A stretch of DNA of 59,768 bases from a virus: the IMG/VR virus record IMGVR_UViG_3300020200_000031, positions 1 to 59,768 of that record. The stretch is one strand, 5' to 3'. The position numbers and the translations under genes are program-made. Shown here piece by piece: positions 5,729 to 16,087 of the stretch; position 1 is the stretch's first letter, and each line of letters begins with the position of its first letter. The notes beneath the pieces were generated by a model, which saw nothing but the letters and a program-made list of their open reading frames with translations, had not been told where the DNA came from and ran no database searches.

Positions 5729-8293
5729 TTACTTTTCTGGAAAATTACGCTTGAACCATGCAAGATTGGAATCGCCGCCCCTGCCACCCCCAGATTGCTC
5801 AGACCATTTTTTAAATGCGGGTTCATCTATCGCGCGGAAAACACCATTCTCTATTTTTGCAATAACCCTTGGTGCGGCGCCTGGCGGAATGTCCATGTCC
5901 CAGATGTACATATCTTGAATTTCGTTTCTATTTAGATGATTTGTCAACCAACCGTACATTTGTTGACCTTTAACCCTTATCAGGTCGACTGGCAATTGCC
6001 GTCCACCCTGAGCATTTCGAGCAGTCAAACGTTTTTCGGCTTTTTCATAGGGCAAAAACGGAATGTGAACAACTTTTTTGTAATTTGGGTCGGCCGTTGT
6101 TTTGTACTCGTAAAGACGATAACCCGTGCCTTCGGTGACGATATCCATTCCTTCATCAGCGGCGGCAGCAACAGTTTTTGTCGCACTTTTTGCTGATTCC
6201 CGATGAACGGAAACTGAACCCTTTCCGCCGTCATAACCAATGATTCCCTGTTTTATGAAATCGGGGTCTATATGAGCGGCTTCTGAGTTGGGTGGCATGA
6301 GCCCATTTTTGACTAGATGGTCAATAAGCGTTGATTTGCCAACGGCGCCCGGGCCAACGACATGATAATGAACCCGCGTGCCAGGTTTTTTATTTCTTCG
6401 GTCTTGGCGCACTCTTTCAAGAATAATTTGTCCCATTCTTTTTGCCCCAATGCCAACGAAGTTTTTAGTGTCTGGCATTGTTGATGACCTTAGTCCCCTA
6501 TTTTCTGGGCCATATTTTGAATAGAAGTTCAAAATGCGCTGCCATTCCACGTCGGTAAGGTCGCCATCCCTCTTGAATTTTTGGGCCAACGCATATGGAA
6601 CATTGAAACTTGGCTTCGAATTGGCCCAGTCGATGAAATGAATTTTTTGTCTTTCCGGCCACGTAGATGGGCTTGATTTGGCCATTTCGGACAGACTCAT
6701 GGAATTAGTGCTTGAGCGCAGCCCTCTAGCCGCATTCGTGTCGATATCGGGGGTCTTCGGGTCGACCGGGGTCGCCTTGTTTCCCGTGAACAGAAGATTT
6801 ATTTCTTCGTCCGACAAACCAAGTTTTTTTAATTTTGCAATGGAATTTTCAACCGTTTCTTTTCTCCGGTCTGCTTGACGAATAGGGTTTCCGCGTTCAT
6901 CGCGCTGAATCATTCCATCACCACGCTTCATTGGGTTTGCTGTTGAAGAAGACAAACCGCGAGAATCCAAATCCTGCTCGTTTCTTTCCAACGCCCTTCT
7001 CAGCAATTGACTTGCTCTTTGCTTGCTCACCTTCAATTCATCAGCAATATCTTGAATCTTTCCACCATTGGCTCGTATTTCCAAAATTCTGTTATCACGG
7101 TCATCAAGTTTGCCAACATTTCGGGTCTTGGGTTGGCTCGGCGTTTTGTCGGCAATCAACCACGCATCTCCAAAAATCAGCATGGGGTGAAGATTGAGTG
7201 CCGACATCACCAGTCTGTCGGCATCGAACGCATCGATTGATGCGTCTGGTTTGTGCATTGCGTCGATGACCTCCCTTGTCACCCCAAGAACTAATGCCTG
7301 TTCGTCTCGATTTTTGCGTAACCGCAATCTGTCAAAATTTAAAATTTCTTGCGCTTTTAATACCCCGCCCTTTTTAATTTTATTTGGGGTGAACCAGTTA
7401 TTTCTAACCGGAGATGCCCATCGTGGCTTACTCGTATCAATGCTGTCTGTCTCGCTGGCGAGACCACTTCTAATAGGGGCAACCATTTCTCTCCAGGTTC
7501 CATCAAAAATAATTCCGTCATTATCCATGTCGCGCCGTTTTTTGGGGTCTAAAACACCTTCGATTTTTTGTAGCGACCGACGCAATCCTCGGCTGGATAC
7601 ATTTGGTGTTACTGCGTGACCAATCGCCCTTCCGAGACCCTTGGTTCCATAAATTTCTTCAAAAAGAGATTTTTTACGCAATTTATTCTTGGAGGAATTT
7701 TGGAGTTCCCTACGAATAATTGTCCTAATCATTCGATTTTGAGATTCTCGTTGATTTCTTCTTCCCAAAAAAGTTGTTCCTGCAAGCCTGGCGTAATCGG
7801 TGTTATTGGTGCAGGGGAGCCATACTGTTCTTCCAGTCGCTGACGGCATTCTTCTAACGCCAATACACCCGAGCATCCTGCTACGTTTTCGTGCCGACTC
7901 TATGTCTACGAAAACATCCGGGTCATTATCCCGTGGCGATATGCCTGGGATATACGATTTGACGCCACCAGAATATATTGTTGAATTTATTGGTGCCGAA
8001 ACTATCCCGCCGCCCTCAAGCGTAGCAAAGCCGCCGAGCGGTTTGGTTTCTCTTAACTTTTCCCAGCCCTTTTTTTTATTTTTGCCCTTAGCGCGTCTTT
8101 TCAGATATCTTTCATTCATTTCTTGATATGCAGATTTTTTATCGGGTTCTGCGGCATTCGAAAGTCTTTCCAATTCCTCATGGGTTTCACACGGCATCCA
8201 TTTTCCGTCCATTTTGTGCGCACCGGAGCAGCCGACCCATTGTGCAACACGCAAAGCAAAAATCTTTGAATTTGTTTCAGGTTTTGCCGTCAT
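5729..8293 (-). CDS. Polyvalent-type protein with HTH and zeta-toxin-like kinase
   Basis: This 854-residue protein carries several modules. Residues 18-33 (GCSGAHKMDGKWMPC) and about 140-165 (GCIGVRRM ... WLPC) are two copies of a GC-x-G ... PC motif. Residues 248-270 are an EF-hand-like cassette (DMDNDGIIFDGTWREM). About 393-438 is a sigma-region-4-like helix-turn-helix (IQDIADELKVSKQRASQLL). Residues 640-800 resemble zeta-toxin/UDP-sugar-kinase P-loop proteins, with Walker A GPGAVGKST and DIVTEGTGYR. R-G-L-x-S-S-T motifs occur at residues 445, 523 and 599, and the related RSGLASET at 275, so HTH and kinase lie in separate segments. It is probably a virion-borne effector precursor; kinase activity is inferred. 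Confidence 0.7.
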   Translation of the reverse strand: MTAKPETNSKIFALRVAQWVGCSGAHKMDGKWMPCETHEELERLSNAAEPDKKSAYQEMNERYLKRRAKGKNKKKGWEKLRETKPLGGFATLEGGGIVSAPINSTIYSGGVKSYIPGISPRDNDPDVFVDIESARKRSRMLGCIGVRRMPSATGRTVWLPCTNNTDYARLAGTTFLGRRNQRESQNRMIRTIIRRELQNSSKNKLRKKSLFEEIYGTKGLGRAIGHAVTPNVSSRGLRRSLQKIEGVLDPKKRRDMDNDGIIFDGTWREMVAPIRSGLASETDSIDTSKPRWASPVRNNWFTPNKIKKGGVLKAQEILNFDRLRLRKNRDEQALVLGVTREVIDAMHKPDASIDAFDADRLVMSALNLHPMLIFGDAWLIADKTPSQPKTRNVGKLDDRDNRILEIRANGGKIQDIADELKVSKQRASQLLRRALERNEQDLDSRGLSSSTANPMKRGDGMIQRDERGNPIRQADRRKETVENSIAKLKKLGLSDEEINLLFTGNKATPVDPKTPDIDTNAARGLRSSTNSMSLSEMAKSSPSTWPERQKIHFIDWANSKPSFNVPYALAQKFKRDGDLTDVEWQRILNFYSKYGPENRGLRSSTMPDTKNFVGIGAKRMGQIILERVRQDRRNKKPGTRVHYHVVGPGAVGKSTLIDHLVKNGLMPPNSEAAHIDPDFIKQGIIGYDGGKGSVSVHRESAKSATKTVAAAADEGMDIVTEGTGYRLYEYKTTADPNYKKVVHIPFLPYEKAEKRLTARNAQGGRQLPVDLIRVKGQQMYGWLTNHLNRNEIQDMYIWDMDIPPGAAPRVIAKIENGVFRAIDEPAFKKWSEQSGGGRGGDSNLAWFKRNFPEK

Positions 8294-8301
8294 CGGCGAA
8301 C

Positions 8302-8700
8302 CTACTTTTTGTTGAATGCTTCGAGGGCGACCGCTTTAAGGGCAGCCAAACGTCGAGGGTAACGTTTTTGCATTAACCGCGCTTCTTCAAGGTCGTCTTT
8401 AAACTCCTCGTAAACACCCTTGAAGCATTTTCCCAAAAGGTCGCCACATTCATAAATATCACGGTCTCCCTTTTCTATGTTTATCCCGGAAACGGCGTCG
8501 CCCATTGCCTGCTGTAATTCCATTCCCCTTGTTGAAAGAGAAGGGAAACCCCAATCGGGATTCACACCATCAAAATCCATTGAGTCTCTACCATCGTCGA
8601 TTTCCGAAAACGGAGGATAGTTCATCAAAGCATTTAGTTCTCTTTCCTGCTGTTGCATTTTTCCTGCTGCTTTGTAGTAAGCATCATCTTGCATGGCCAT
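8302..8700 (-). CDS. Hypothetical protein between two giant proteins
   Basis: This 132-residue acidic protein has a helical N-terminus (KMQQQERELNALM), a middle PDWGFPSLSTRGMELQQAMG and a charged helical C-terminus (EEFKDDLEEARLMQKRYPRRL). No family was recognised. The ATG has a GAGGT ribosome site and the gene sits 8 bases after one giant gene and 8 bases before another, so all three are likely cotranscribed. It may be a chaperone or partner for the flanking giants, but nothing in the sequence proves that. Confidence 0.55.
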   Translation of the reverse strand: MAMQDDAYYKAAGKMQQQERELNALMNYPPFSEIDDGRDSMDFDGVNPDWGFPSLSTRGMELQQAMGDAVSGINIEKGDRDIYECGDLLGKCFKGVYEEFKDDLEEARLMQKRYPRRLAALKAVALEAFNKK

Positions 8701-8708
8701 TTTTTACC

Positions 8709-11700
8709 TCACCCGTATCGTTTAATAATGTCATCGCGGCGCGCTATAAGTGTATCTGCAAGGATTTTCGCACGAGCCGGGTCGCTGACTATTGATTGAA
8801 CTGTTTTTCTGATGTCGTCATCGGTAATAGTTCCAAGTTTCTGAGTCTGCTGTTTTAACAGATTTCGGTCCATGTTTGAAAAGTCTACATTTCCGCCCCT
8901 TTTCTGAAGCGAAGTCATTTCCGTTACAGAGTTTCCAAAAGCCACTGTGCCCCCACTCCCCTTTTTGGTGCCTTGTGCCCTGTAATCCAGCGAACCGCCA
9001 ACATCGAGACGAACAGCCCTGCCGTTATTGTCGATTTTAATGTTGTCGTTTAATGGTGCATCCCAGTTTGCCAACCATGCGTCTATTACGAAACCTTTTT
9101 GGGCCTCGGCTTTATCGCCCGCTATGTGTGGCATTCTTGTTTGAATCATTCTGGAAAGCATCACTGGTTCGCCATTGTTTGTTCCCATGTTCAGGTCGGC
9201 TGCGGGAATGCCGGCAAGGTCGTATAGTTTTCCGGCCAACACTTCAGTTTCCATGCGCTCTTGTGCTTGCGCAATGGTTTCTGAAGGTTTTTTTAGTTTG
9301 GTGTAGTACTTAGTGCCATTTGGGTCAGTCAACAAAATTGCTGGATTGGAGCCAGTGTTTTGTGGCGTGCCCTTCGACCAAGCGTCTGTATTAATGGCGC
9401 TTTTGGAAATACTTGGCGCCGTTTGGGGTGTCGGCGCGGGCGTCGTTGGCGTTGAATCGTCATCAGGGTCGGGTCTCCGTGTTGATGGTCTTCGTTTGCG
9501 TCCAACACTACGCCCTGGGGTGATAGTGGCATCTGTGCGACCTCGGTCTTCACGATTCGCCCATAGATGCCATACGGCACCAATTCGCGAGCCATCGGGT
9601 GCTTTGGCTAATCTCTCGGCCTCATCTCTTGTTACTGGAATGTGGTACACGGCAACTCCAGTTCGGTTATGAATTAAGAATGGGTTTCCGACCCCCTTGT
9701 TGGAATTGGTATCAAAGCCATCAATACCAATAATTGGTGCGAAATAACCCTCTTCTTTTTGCTTGGTAAATCTATGCAAATAATCGATTGCCCCAAGAAT
9801 TCGTTTTCTTTCATTTGATGTATCGCCGGGAATCTTGTCAAGTTCTTCGAGTCTTTCAATCAATTGGCTTACAATTTGACCGCTTCTTGACGTTTCATTG
9901 GCCAAATTTGGAATTGCTTTTCTGAACTCCACCGCCAATTCGCCCGCAGATGTTGCTGCGGCACTGTCTCTTCCGCCCATGGTTTTAGTTACGTTGACAA
10001 GTTGTGTCGTTAAATTAGCCATCTTGTCGCGTTCACGTATGAGGTCATTTCGAGTTACAATATCTGCGCTTGGCGGTATCAGTACAAGCATGGAGTGTTT
10101 GTCGGTAGGTTTGCCGCCATATTGCGTCCAATGGCCGGGATAAGCAAAATATTCACCCACACCAAAGGCCCTCATCCCCTGTCCTGGGATAAATCGTGCC
10201 GCCTCATTCGTCAAGAATTGCTCGACGAAGCCTTCGCTCTCGATTTGTTGGTGCCCGGTACCCCTTATCACGGGTTGCCAACCGGCAGCAATCAACCTGC
10301 GCACCTCATCTTCGTTGACCAATGTGGGAAGGTCGGAATAACCGTTGTTCTCCCAAAGGTCGGCCAACAGTTGGTCGAATGCCTTTTCTCTTGCCTCGTC
10401 ACTAAGGGTTTTTGTGTCCTTGAGTTCACCGTCCAACTTTGCCAAAACATCGACAAAACTTGGTTTGATTTTTATTTTGCCAGTATTGTCAATAGACACC
10501 GTTGAGGTCTCGGCCTTAATTCGACCTATATCTGCGGCCAATTCATCTGCGTCTCGTGTACGACGGAACTTAGACAACATTTTTCGCTTCATTGCACGAG
10601 TACGAAGGCGCGTTTGTTTTATTTTAAGAGCAGGGTCTTCGATGGTGAGGATACGACCCTTTCTAAACCCACCCTTTCGACGCTCCGCTCTTTGTCGCGC
10701 CCTGGCCGCACGTGCTGGGTTAACTCGTAGTAATCTTTTTCCGAGGGCCTGTTTTTTCTTTTTACCGGTTTCTTCAGGATTCAATTCACCCACGCTCGCG
10801 GCCCTTTCAAGACCGCCTGCTTGTTTGAAAATTGATGAATCTTGCCCAGGGTTTGAAAACTTTTTAGTTGCTGGGGTGCCTACTGCTTTGGAGATTTTTT
10901 TTCTTGTGCCGGTATGGAAATGTTCCAACAAAGAAAAATCATCATTTTCTTCCATGTTTAACATCGTGACTAAATCTTCAAGAAATCTTTGAATCCTACC
11001 CGACTCACTCAATTGTGGTCGCCCCAGTTTGTCGAGTACGTACTCGCCGGTTTCCGCATTTATTTGAAATTTGTTGACTTTGCCTGAAACGATGTTTTCG
11101 TCGAGCATTTGCATCATCTCTCGAGCGTCGTTTTTTGTTAGTGGGTCATCAAACGGCCTGACCTTCTGTCGTCCGCCGGTTCCCCAGGCGCGTTGTTTCA
11201 CGGCCCGCAAAGATTCTTTATCAAGACCCTCTTCGGTTGCTTTTTGCCACCATTTTTTGTATGGTCCTGTTTTAAGGTATTTGACTATTTCGGCTTTTTC
11301 GGCAGCAATTGCTTCTTTGGTTTTTGTTCGGTCTTCTTCGGACATGGATTCCCAAAGGACCCCATCACCGTCTTGTTTTTTTACACCGCCGTTTTTCAGA
11401 ATCTGACTGAAATATATATTTCTCCTGGGTTTGGGTTTTGATTTTTCTACTTCAGTTCTTGTTTCTGGAAGCGTTGTGGTTGACCCCAAGCCTCTTGGTC
11501 GACTGGCGCGTTCGGTTGTGGCTGTCGCAATTCGACTCGATGTTGGTTGGGTTACAGGGCGACGTCGTGGCGATGATGTAGATGAACTCAAACTACGCTG
11601 TTTTAGTGCCTCGTTTCTAAGGTCCATTATTGCGATGCGGTCATCTTCGTCATCAATGCGTGTTATATCGAGGTTGTCAACCATGTTCAAAATCGAATTA

Positions 11701-14021
11701 ATTTCGTCTTTTGATAATTTCTCGCCTCGTTTGAGTTTTGCAATGGCGTTAACTGCGTCATCGAGGTCACTGCCCAAATCTGGGTCATCTGTTTCGGACC
11801 TCAAGCCTCGCCCTGCTTTTTCCTCAGGTTTTGTGCGTTTGATGGTCTTTTGTGCTCTTTCCAATATTTTTTTAAATTCTTCACGTTGTTTTTTGTTTTC
11901 TTCAAGAATTTGAAGCGACTCGGAACCTATTGGCTTATTTGGGTCTGTAGATGAAGACAGGCCACGTCGTTTTTTGCCAGCCAGGGCCCGCCTCAGGAAA
12001 GAGGGGGTCGGTTTTTGTTTAGGCGAGGAAACATCCTCAATAAGTCTCTGTATTCGCCTGTCATTGTAAAAGAGGTCGTTGTTGTCCGCAACGTCGTTCA
12101 ATGATTCCAAAAGCGACGCCCGCTCTTTGTCCGAAAGGGGTTTATCGGCAGCGAATTTTTCCAGATTTCTCGCAAACTCAGGTTCGGCGGTGCCGCGCAT
12201 AGCGTCTCGCAATTCCTTGATGATGTTTTGGCGGTCATCATCGCCGGCAGATGAAGACATTCGTTTGACATCGTCAATTAACTCCGCCAACCTGTCATCG
12301 TTTTGGAACGTTTCGTTGTTCTCGGCCATGTCCTGAAGGGTTTCAAGTAGTTCAGATTGTTCGTCGCCAGAAACCGACATACCTTTGGCGATTTTTCGTA
12401 GGGCTCTTTGAAGTTCCGGTTCTTGCGCACCCTCGGCCATTTGGGTGATGTCATCAATCAGGCCACCGAATCGCGTGGCCCGTCCTCGACCGTCTAGGTA
12501 TTTTTGTCTATCTTTTGATGTTTCGCCCAATTTACCCAGAGCAGACGCAACGGTTGCCTCCAATGCGTTCACCCTGCTTGATTTGTTTCCGTCGGGGTCA
12601 AATGCGGCAATTACCTTTACGGGGTTGACATCCCGACCGGAGGCGACTCCGTTTATGTATTCGGATAAAGCATTGAGTACGTCGGACGGATACCTTTCGG
12701 TCTCGTCTTTCGCCAAATCGGAGGCCACGCCATCAACCAAGTTCTTTATCAACTTCTGTCTATTTTTGGGGTCTGCTTTCTTGAAATCATCCTGTTGCGA
12801 TAGTGCCGACAATTTTGCCGTCACCGTTGAAACCAGGTTGCCGGAATTCGACCAATCGGCGCCATCTGCTTCCCACGCCTTCCTAAGTCCACTGTCCCAG
12901 TCAGCACCGCCCGCGTTGACGGAATCCATGAAGCCAATAGCGTCTACAATGCTTTGCCTGGTGCTTGACTCCAGTCCGCGTGGTTTCTTTTTGTCAACAA
13001 ATGAGGTTCTTGAGCGGTTGGCATAATCTCGTTTTTCTAATTCCTCGATTTCTTTCTCGTCTCCGGGCGTTCTGATTCCATAGCCACCGCCACGATTTGG
13101 AAGATTCATTCCCCCATCACGACGGGCCGCGAATCTTGTTGGGTCTGGCATTTCCCGCCACGTGCCATCGAAAATCATTCCGTCGCCATCAACGTCTCTT
13201 CTTAAACGTGGGTCTAGAACACCAGAAATTACCCGTGTTGCCCTTGACAAAGTATGTCGGCGTCTTCCACCGGGCAATCCAGGCCTGCCCGACGGCACAA
13301 GTGCTCGACCGGTTCTTCCTATTGCGTAGCCCAAGCGACTCTTAACAAAAAAATCCACAATTTCTTTGGTGTTTTTACCAATTTCATCGCGTTTAACTAA
13401 CGGGAGATTTTGTTTTACAAGAATATCTTTATTGATTATTTTTACAATTTCTCCACCAAATTTACGTTCATGACCTTTTGACATTTTTTGCTGTATTGCA
13501 TAACGTTCCGCCATTTGAGATGCGCGATTGGGCTTAGGATTAAATTGTTTGGTTTCATAATTAAACGCTAATTCATTTGTCCGAACCCTGAATCCAATTT
13601 CGCTCCTTATTGCCGATTGCCGAAAATGTTTGGCCTTGTAAGAAATAGCAGTTTTTTTCTTGTTTTGTGATGAAGGAATTTTTTTATTGGTAACCGTAGG
13701 ATATTTGGAGATATTGGGATACCTGATTGATTTCACCAAAAGTTGACAATTGTTCTGTGTTGCCAAAGAACCATTGACGGCCGCAATGTCTAGGCTTCCA
13801 ATAATTATTTTCTTCATCATTCCGTCAGACAAATTTTTAAATTCACCTACAGAAATTCCGACCGGCAAATCAGACAGTCCCAGATTATTTTGATTGGCCC
13901 ATTCTGACCATTCCACACCTTTATCGCTCCAACCGTAAAATTGATTGGAATCATCAGACCTAACAACTATGCCAAAATTGATGCCTCGATGGACATTTTT
14001 AAGTATTGCGTATTTTTTCAT
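8709..14021 (-). CDS. Giant polyvalent protein with ART-like and HipA/PI3K-like kinase domains
   Basis: This 1770-residue protein has an EF-hand-like cassette (DVDGDGMIFDGTWREM) at about 270-292. A long, charged, repetitive middle follows. Near residues 1250-1300 are VIRGTGH and GVGEYFAYPGHWTQYG, resembling the active-site regions of ADP-ribosyltransferases. The C-terminal 230 residues (NWDAPLNDN near 1650; VRLDVGGSLDYRAQG near 1670) look like a HipA or phosphatidylinositol-kinase-like phosphotransferase. R-G-L-x-S-S-T motifs sit at residues 348, 686, 738, 809 and 843, so the ART and kinase domains would leave together as a fragment of about 920 residues. Catalytic activity is inferred from motifs only. 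Its start follows the upstream stop (TAATAATG), implying coupled translation. Confidence 0.65.
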   Translation of the reverse strand: MKKYAILKNVHRGINFGIVVRSDDSNQFYGWSDKGVEWSEWANQNNLGLSDLPVGISVGEFKNLSDGMMKKIIIGSLDIAAVNGSLATQNNCQLLVKSIRYPNISKYPTVTNKKIPSSQNKKKTAISYKAKHFRQSAIRSEIGFRVRTNELAFNYETKQFNPKPNRASQMAERYAIQQKMSKGHERKFGGEIVKIINKDILVKQNLPLVKRDEIGKNTKEIVDFFVKSRLGYAIGRTGRALVPSGRPGLPGGRRRHTLSRATRVISGVLDPRLRRDVDGDGMIFDGTWREMPDPTRFAARRDGGMNLPNRGGGYGIRTPGDEKEIEELEKRDYANRSRTSFVDKKKPRGLESSTRQSIVDAIGFMDSVNAGGADWDSGLRKAWEADGADWSNSGNLVSTVTAKLSALSQQDDFKKADPKNRQKLIKNLVDGVASDLAKDETERYPSDVLNALSEYINGVASGRDVNPVKVIAAFDPDGNKSSRVNALEATVASALGKLGETSKDRQKYLDGRGRATRFGGLIDDITQMAEGAQEPELQRALRKIAKGMSVSGDEQSELLETLQDMAENNETFQNDDRLAELIDDVKRMSSSAGDDDRQNIIKELRDAMRGTAEPEFARNLEKFAADKPLSDKERASLLESLNDVADNNDLFYNDRRIQRLIEDVSSPKQKPTPSFLRRALAGKKRRGLSSSTDPNKPIGSESLQILEENKKQREEFKKILERAQKTIKRTKPEEKAGRGLRSETDDPDLGSDLDDAVNAIAKLKRGEKLSKDEINSILNMVDNLDITRIDDEDDRIAIMDLRNEALKQRSLSSSTSSPRRRPVTQPTSSRIATATTERASRPRGLGSTTTLPETRTEVEKSKPKPRRNIYFSQILKNGGVKKQDGDGVLWESMSEEDRTKTKEAIAAEKAEIVKYLKTGPYKKWWQKATEEGLDKESLRAVKQRAWGTGGRQKVRPFDDPLTKNDAREMMQMLDENIVSGKVNKFQINAETGEYVLDKLGRPQLSESGRIQRFLEDLVTMLNMEENDDFSLLEHFHTGTRKKISKAVGTPATKKFSNPGQDSSIFKQAGGLERAASVGELNPEETGKKKKQALGKRLLRVNPARAARARQRAERRKGGFRKGRILTIEDPALKIKQTRLRTRAMKRKMLSKFRRTRDADELAADIGRIKAETSTVSIDNTGKIKIKPSFVDVLAKLDGELKDTKTLSDEAREKAFDQLLADLWENNGYSDLPTLVNEDEVRRLIAAGWQPVIRGTGHQQIESEGFVEQFLTNEAARFIPGQGMRAFGVGEYFAYPGHWTQYGGKPTDKHSMLVLIPPSADIVTRNDLIRERDKMANLTTQLVNVTKTMGGRDSAAATSAGELAVEFRKAIPNLANETSRSGQIVSQLIERLEELDKIPGDTSNERKRILGAIDYLHRFTKQKEEGYFAPIIGIDGFDTNSNKGVGNPFLIHNRTGVAVYHIPVTRDEAERLAKAPDGSRIGAVWHLWANREDRGRTDATITPGRSVGRKRRPSTRRPDPDDDSTPTTPAPTPQTAPSISKSAINTDAWSKGTPQNTGSNPAILLTDPNGTKYYTKLKKPSETIAQAQERMETEVLAGKLYDLAGIPAADLNMGTNNGEPVMLSRMIQTRMPHIAGDKAEAQKGFVIDAWLANWDAPLNDNIKIDNNGRAVRLDVGGSLDYRAQGTKKGSGGTVAFGNSVTEMTSLQKRGGNVDFSNMDRNLLKQQTQKLGTITDDDIRKTVQSIVSDPARAKILADTLIARRDDIIKRYG

Positions 14022-14023
14022 TA

Positions 14024-16087
14024 TTAACCGCTAACTACTTTGCTGATTGCTTCATTGCTCGCAATGAGTTGTTGTAATCTATTTTCATAGAGTTTTCCGA
14101 GAATATTTAAATGGATTTTTTCTCCAGAGGACAATCTGCTATCGTTGTAAAGTTTTGTTTTAAAATTATTAAAACTGAATTCCCTGGCGCGTTTAATAAG
14201 TGTAGCAATAAATTGCAAAGTCAGGCCGCGTTGGGTAGCGCGAAGTTTCTCGAAATACTGTTTGTAAAGTTGTAATTGAGAAACAGTAAGAAGTTTTTCG
14301 ATGTTCTCTTCGGTTCTTTGTGTAATTAAAATTTTTGACAACTCGATTAAGCCAGCGCCGTCATTTGACGTCGGAACAATTTTAATTTTGTTATTAATGT
14401 TCGCAATGTCGACAGAGCCAGGATTTCTATTTTGAACATCTGTTAACAGGTCGGAAACAAAAAGTCTTGCGGTTTCCTGCCAGGGTGCGTTGCGAAATGT
14501 CAGATTATCGTCAATTTTTCCACCACGTGAAACTATTGTTGAATCTTCTGTTAGGTATCGACGAGAGTCTCCCGCGCCAACAAACAACACATTTGGGGAT
14601 TTTAAACCTAGGTGTTGCTGTATTTCGGAAACAAATCTTTGGGAAAGGGCTTCAAATTTTTTGGGGTTTGATTTTTCAATATATTTGTCGCCATTTGGTA
14701 GGGAAACCATAGTTCGTGAGTCGGAAATTTTTTCGCGTTTTATGTTGTTTGCCTTTGCCATAGCCTGCTGCAAAATCTCGGGCGAAATTTCAACAAGAGA
14801 ACCGCCGCGTGTGATATGTGCAATGGCACTTGTCAGCGTCGTGATGTCGTCACCCAACGGAGCCGAGGATGGGCTAATTGGCGCTTTTTCCGTTGCTACT
14901 TCTTCAACGGCTTTTGGCACTGGTTTAACTTTTCGTTTACTAAAGGCCATTGTCGCCCATTTTTGGCGGCCGTCTTTTACAATTTCATTTGGATTTTTAA
15001 TCCCGACAAATTTTTCGGAATACTTTATTCCCTCGCCGGTTTCCATCGCAACCATTTTTAGACGAGCCGCAGGGTCTGAGGTGTTACTAGATTCGATTGC
15101 CGTGTTAACGGTTCGACCCAGTTTTCTTCTTTCCCCAATCGTAAGTGGACGAACTTTTTCCAGAGTTAGTTCATGGCCACCGGGGAGAACATACTTAAGA
15201 CGAATGATTCCGGTATTTGATAGTAAACCAAGTTCGTCTTTACCAATAAGGTCAGGGCTAAGCACGCTCATTATGTATGTTGCGCCCTCCATGTCCCTGC
15301 TGTCGGGAATTGTTCTTAAGACTGAGGCGGGTACGACCGGCTCCAAGACAAACCCGTCTTTACGAACCATGCGAGCCACTGATTGGTCAGTCGCACTAAG
15401 TGGCTTGACTAGTTTTTGAATTTCTGCCATTGCTTTTGCCGGATTGGCGAGCGAAACCCGCGGAATCTGTGGCGCCCTTGAAACGTCTGCCGAGAGCGGC
15501 ATTTGGCCCGCCCCAAGAGTCGTGCTGGCAATATTTCCCGATGGCATTTCTCTTGCGATTGTTCGACGAATCAATGAAATTGCGGCACCCAATGGCCCGG
15601 CAATAATGAACAACTTTTGTCCGCACGTTGAAAACTTATTATCCGTAAAACGTCCACCGTATTGAAAGCCCTCTGGGCATCGCGAGACACCGTCACCCGC
15701 GCCACGTCTCATGCCCGGAACGCCCGGAATGCCCGGAGTCAGCAACCTGGTCACCGATGAGCGGATTGGGCTTCGCACTATGCTCAGGTTTCCCGGAGTA
15801 AGAGTTGACCCGACCGCCTGAACTGCCTGAAGTACTGGATTGTTGCTACTTACAAGGCCGATTCGTTTAAATTCAAATTCGCGGTTTCGACCAGACCTTT
15901 TGATAAGGGCTTTATAGGAAATAAGTTGTGGGCTTGTCGCCCCAAAATTTTTCATAATCTGGGTTGGACTTTGGCCGTTGTTTATGAAGACGGTTCGAAT
16001 TTTTTTGATTTCCGTCGATGGGCAGCAAAGGCTCTTGTTTGTTAGTTGCTTGACTTCCGAAATTATAAATTTGTTTTTCATGGTCAT
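14024..16087 (-). CDS. Large phage protein with degenerate kinase-like C-terminus
   Basis: This protein of about 687 residues has a basic N-terminal region, then a two-cysteine motif (RCPEGF ... RFTDNKFSTC, about 133-154) that recurs in the 3206-residue giant, and a segment of hydrophobic and charged repeats. The C-terminal 230 residues (LPNGDKYIEKSNPKKF ... LFVSDLLTDVQNRNPGSVD) resemble the HipA/PI3K-like fold of its downstream neighbour but with weaker active-site matches, so it may be an inactive paralogue. Unlike the other giants it has no R-G-L-x-S-S-T motif. I chose the ATG at 16087, which makes an ATGA overlap with the upstream stop. Function unknown. Confidence 0.55.
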   Translation of the reverse strand: MTMKNKFIISEVKQLTNKSLCCPSTEIKKIRTVFINNGQSPTQIMKNFGATSPQLISYKALIKRSGRNREFEFKRIGLVSSNNPVLQAVQAVGSTLTPGNLSIVRSPIRSSVTRLLTPGIPGVPGMRRGAGDGVSRCPEGFQYGGRFTDNKFSTCGQKLFIIAGPLGAAISLIRRTIAREMPSGNIASTTLGAGQMPLSADVSRAPQIPRVSLANPAKAMAEIQKLVKPLSATDQSVARMVRKDGFVLEPVVPASVLRTIPDSRDMEGATYIMSVLSPDLIGKDELGLLSNTGIIRLKYVLPGGHELTLEKVRPLTIGERRKLGRTVNTAIESSNTSDPAARLKMVAMETGEGIKYSEKFVGIKNPNEIVKDGRQKWATMAFSKRKVKPVPKAVEEVATEKAPISPSSAPLGDDITTLTSAIAHITRGGSLVEISPEILQQAMAKANNIKREKISDSRTMVSLPNGDKYIEKSNPKKFEALSQRFVSEIQQHLGLKSPNVLFVGAGDSRRYLTEDSTIVSRGGKIDDNLTFRNAPWQETARLFVSDLLTDVQNRNPGSVDIANINNKIKIVPTSNDGAGLIELSKILITQRTEENIEKLLTVSQLQLYKQYFEKLRATQRGLTLQFIATLIKRAREFSFNNFKTKLYNDSRLSSGEKIHLNILGKLYENRLQQLIASNEAISKVVSG

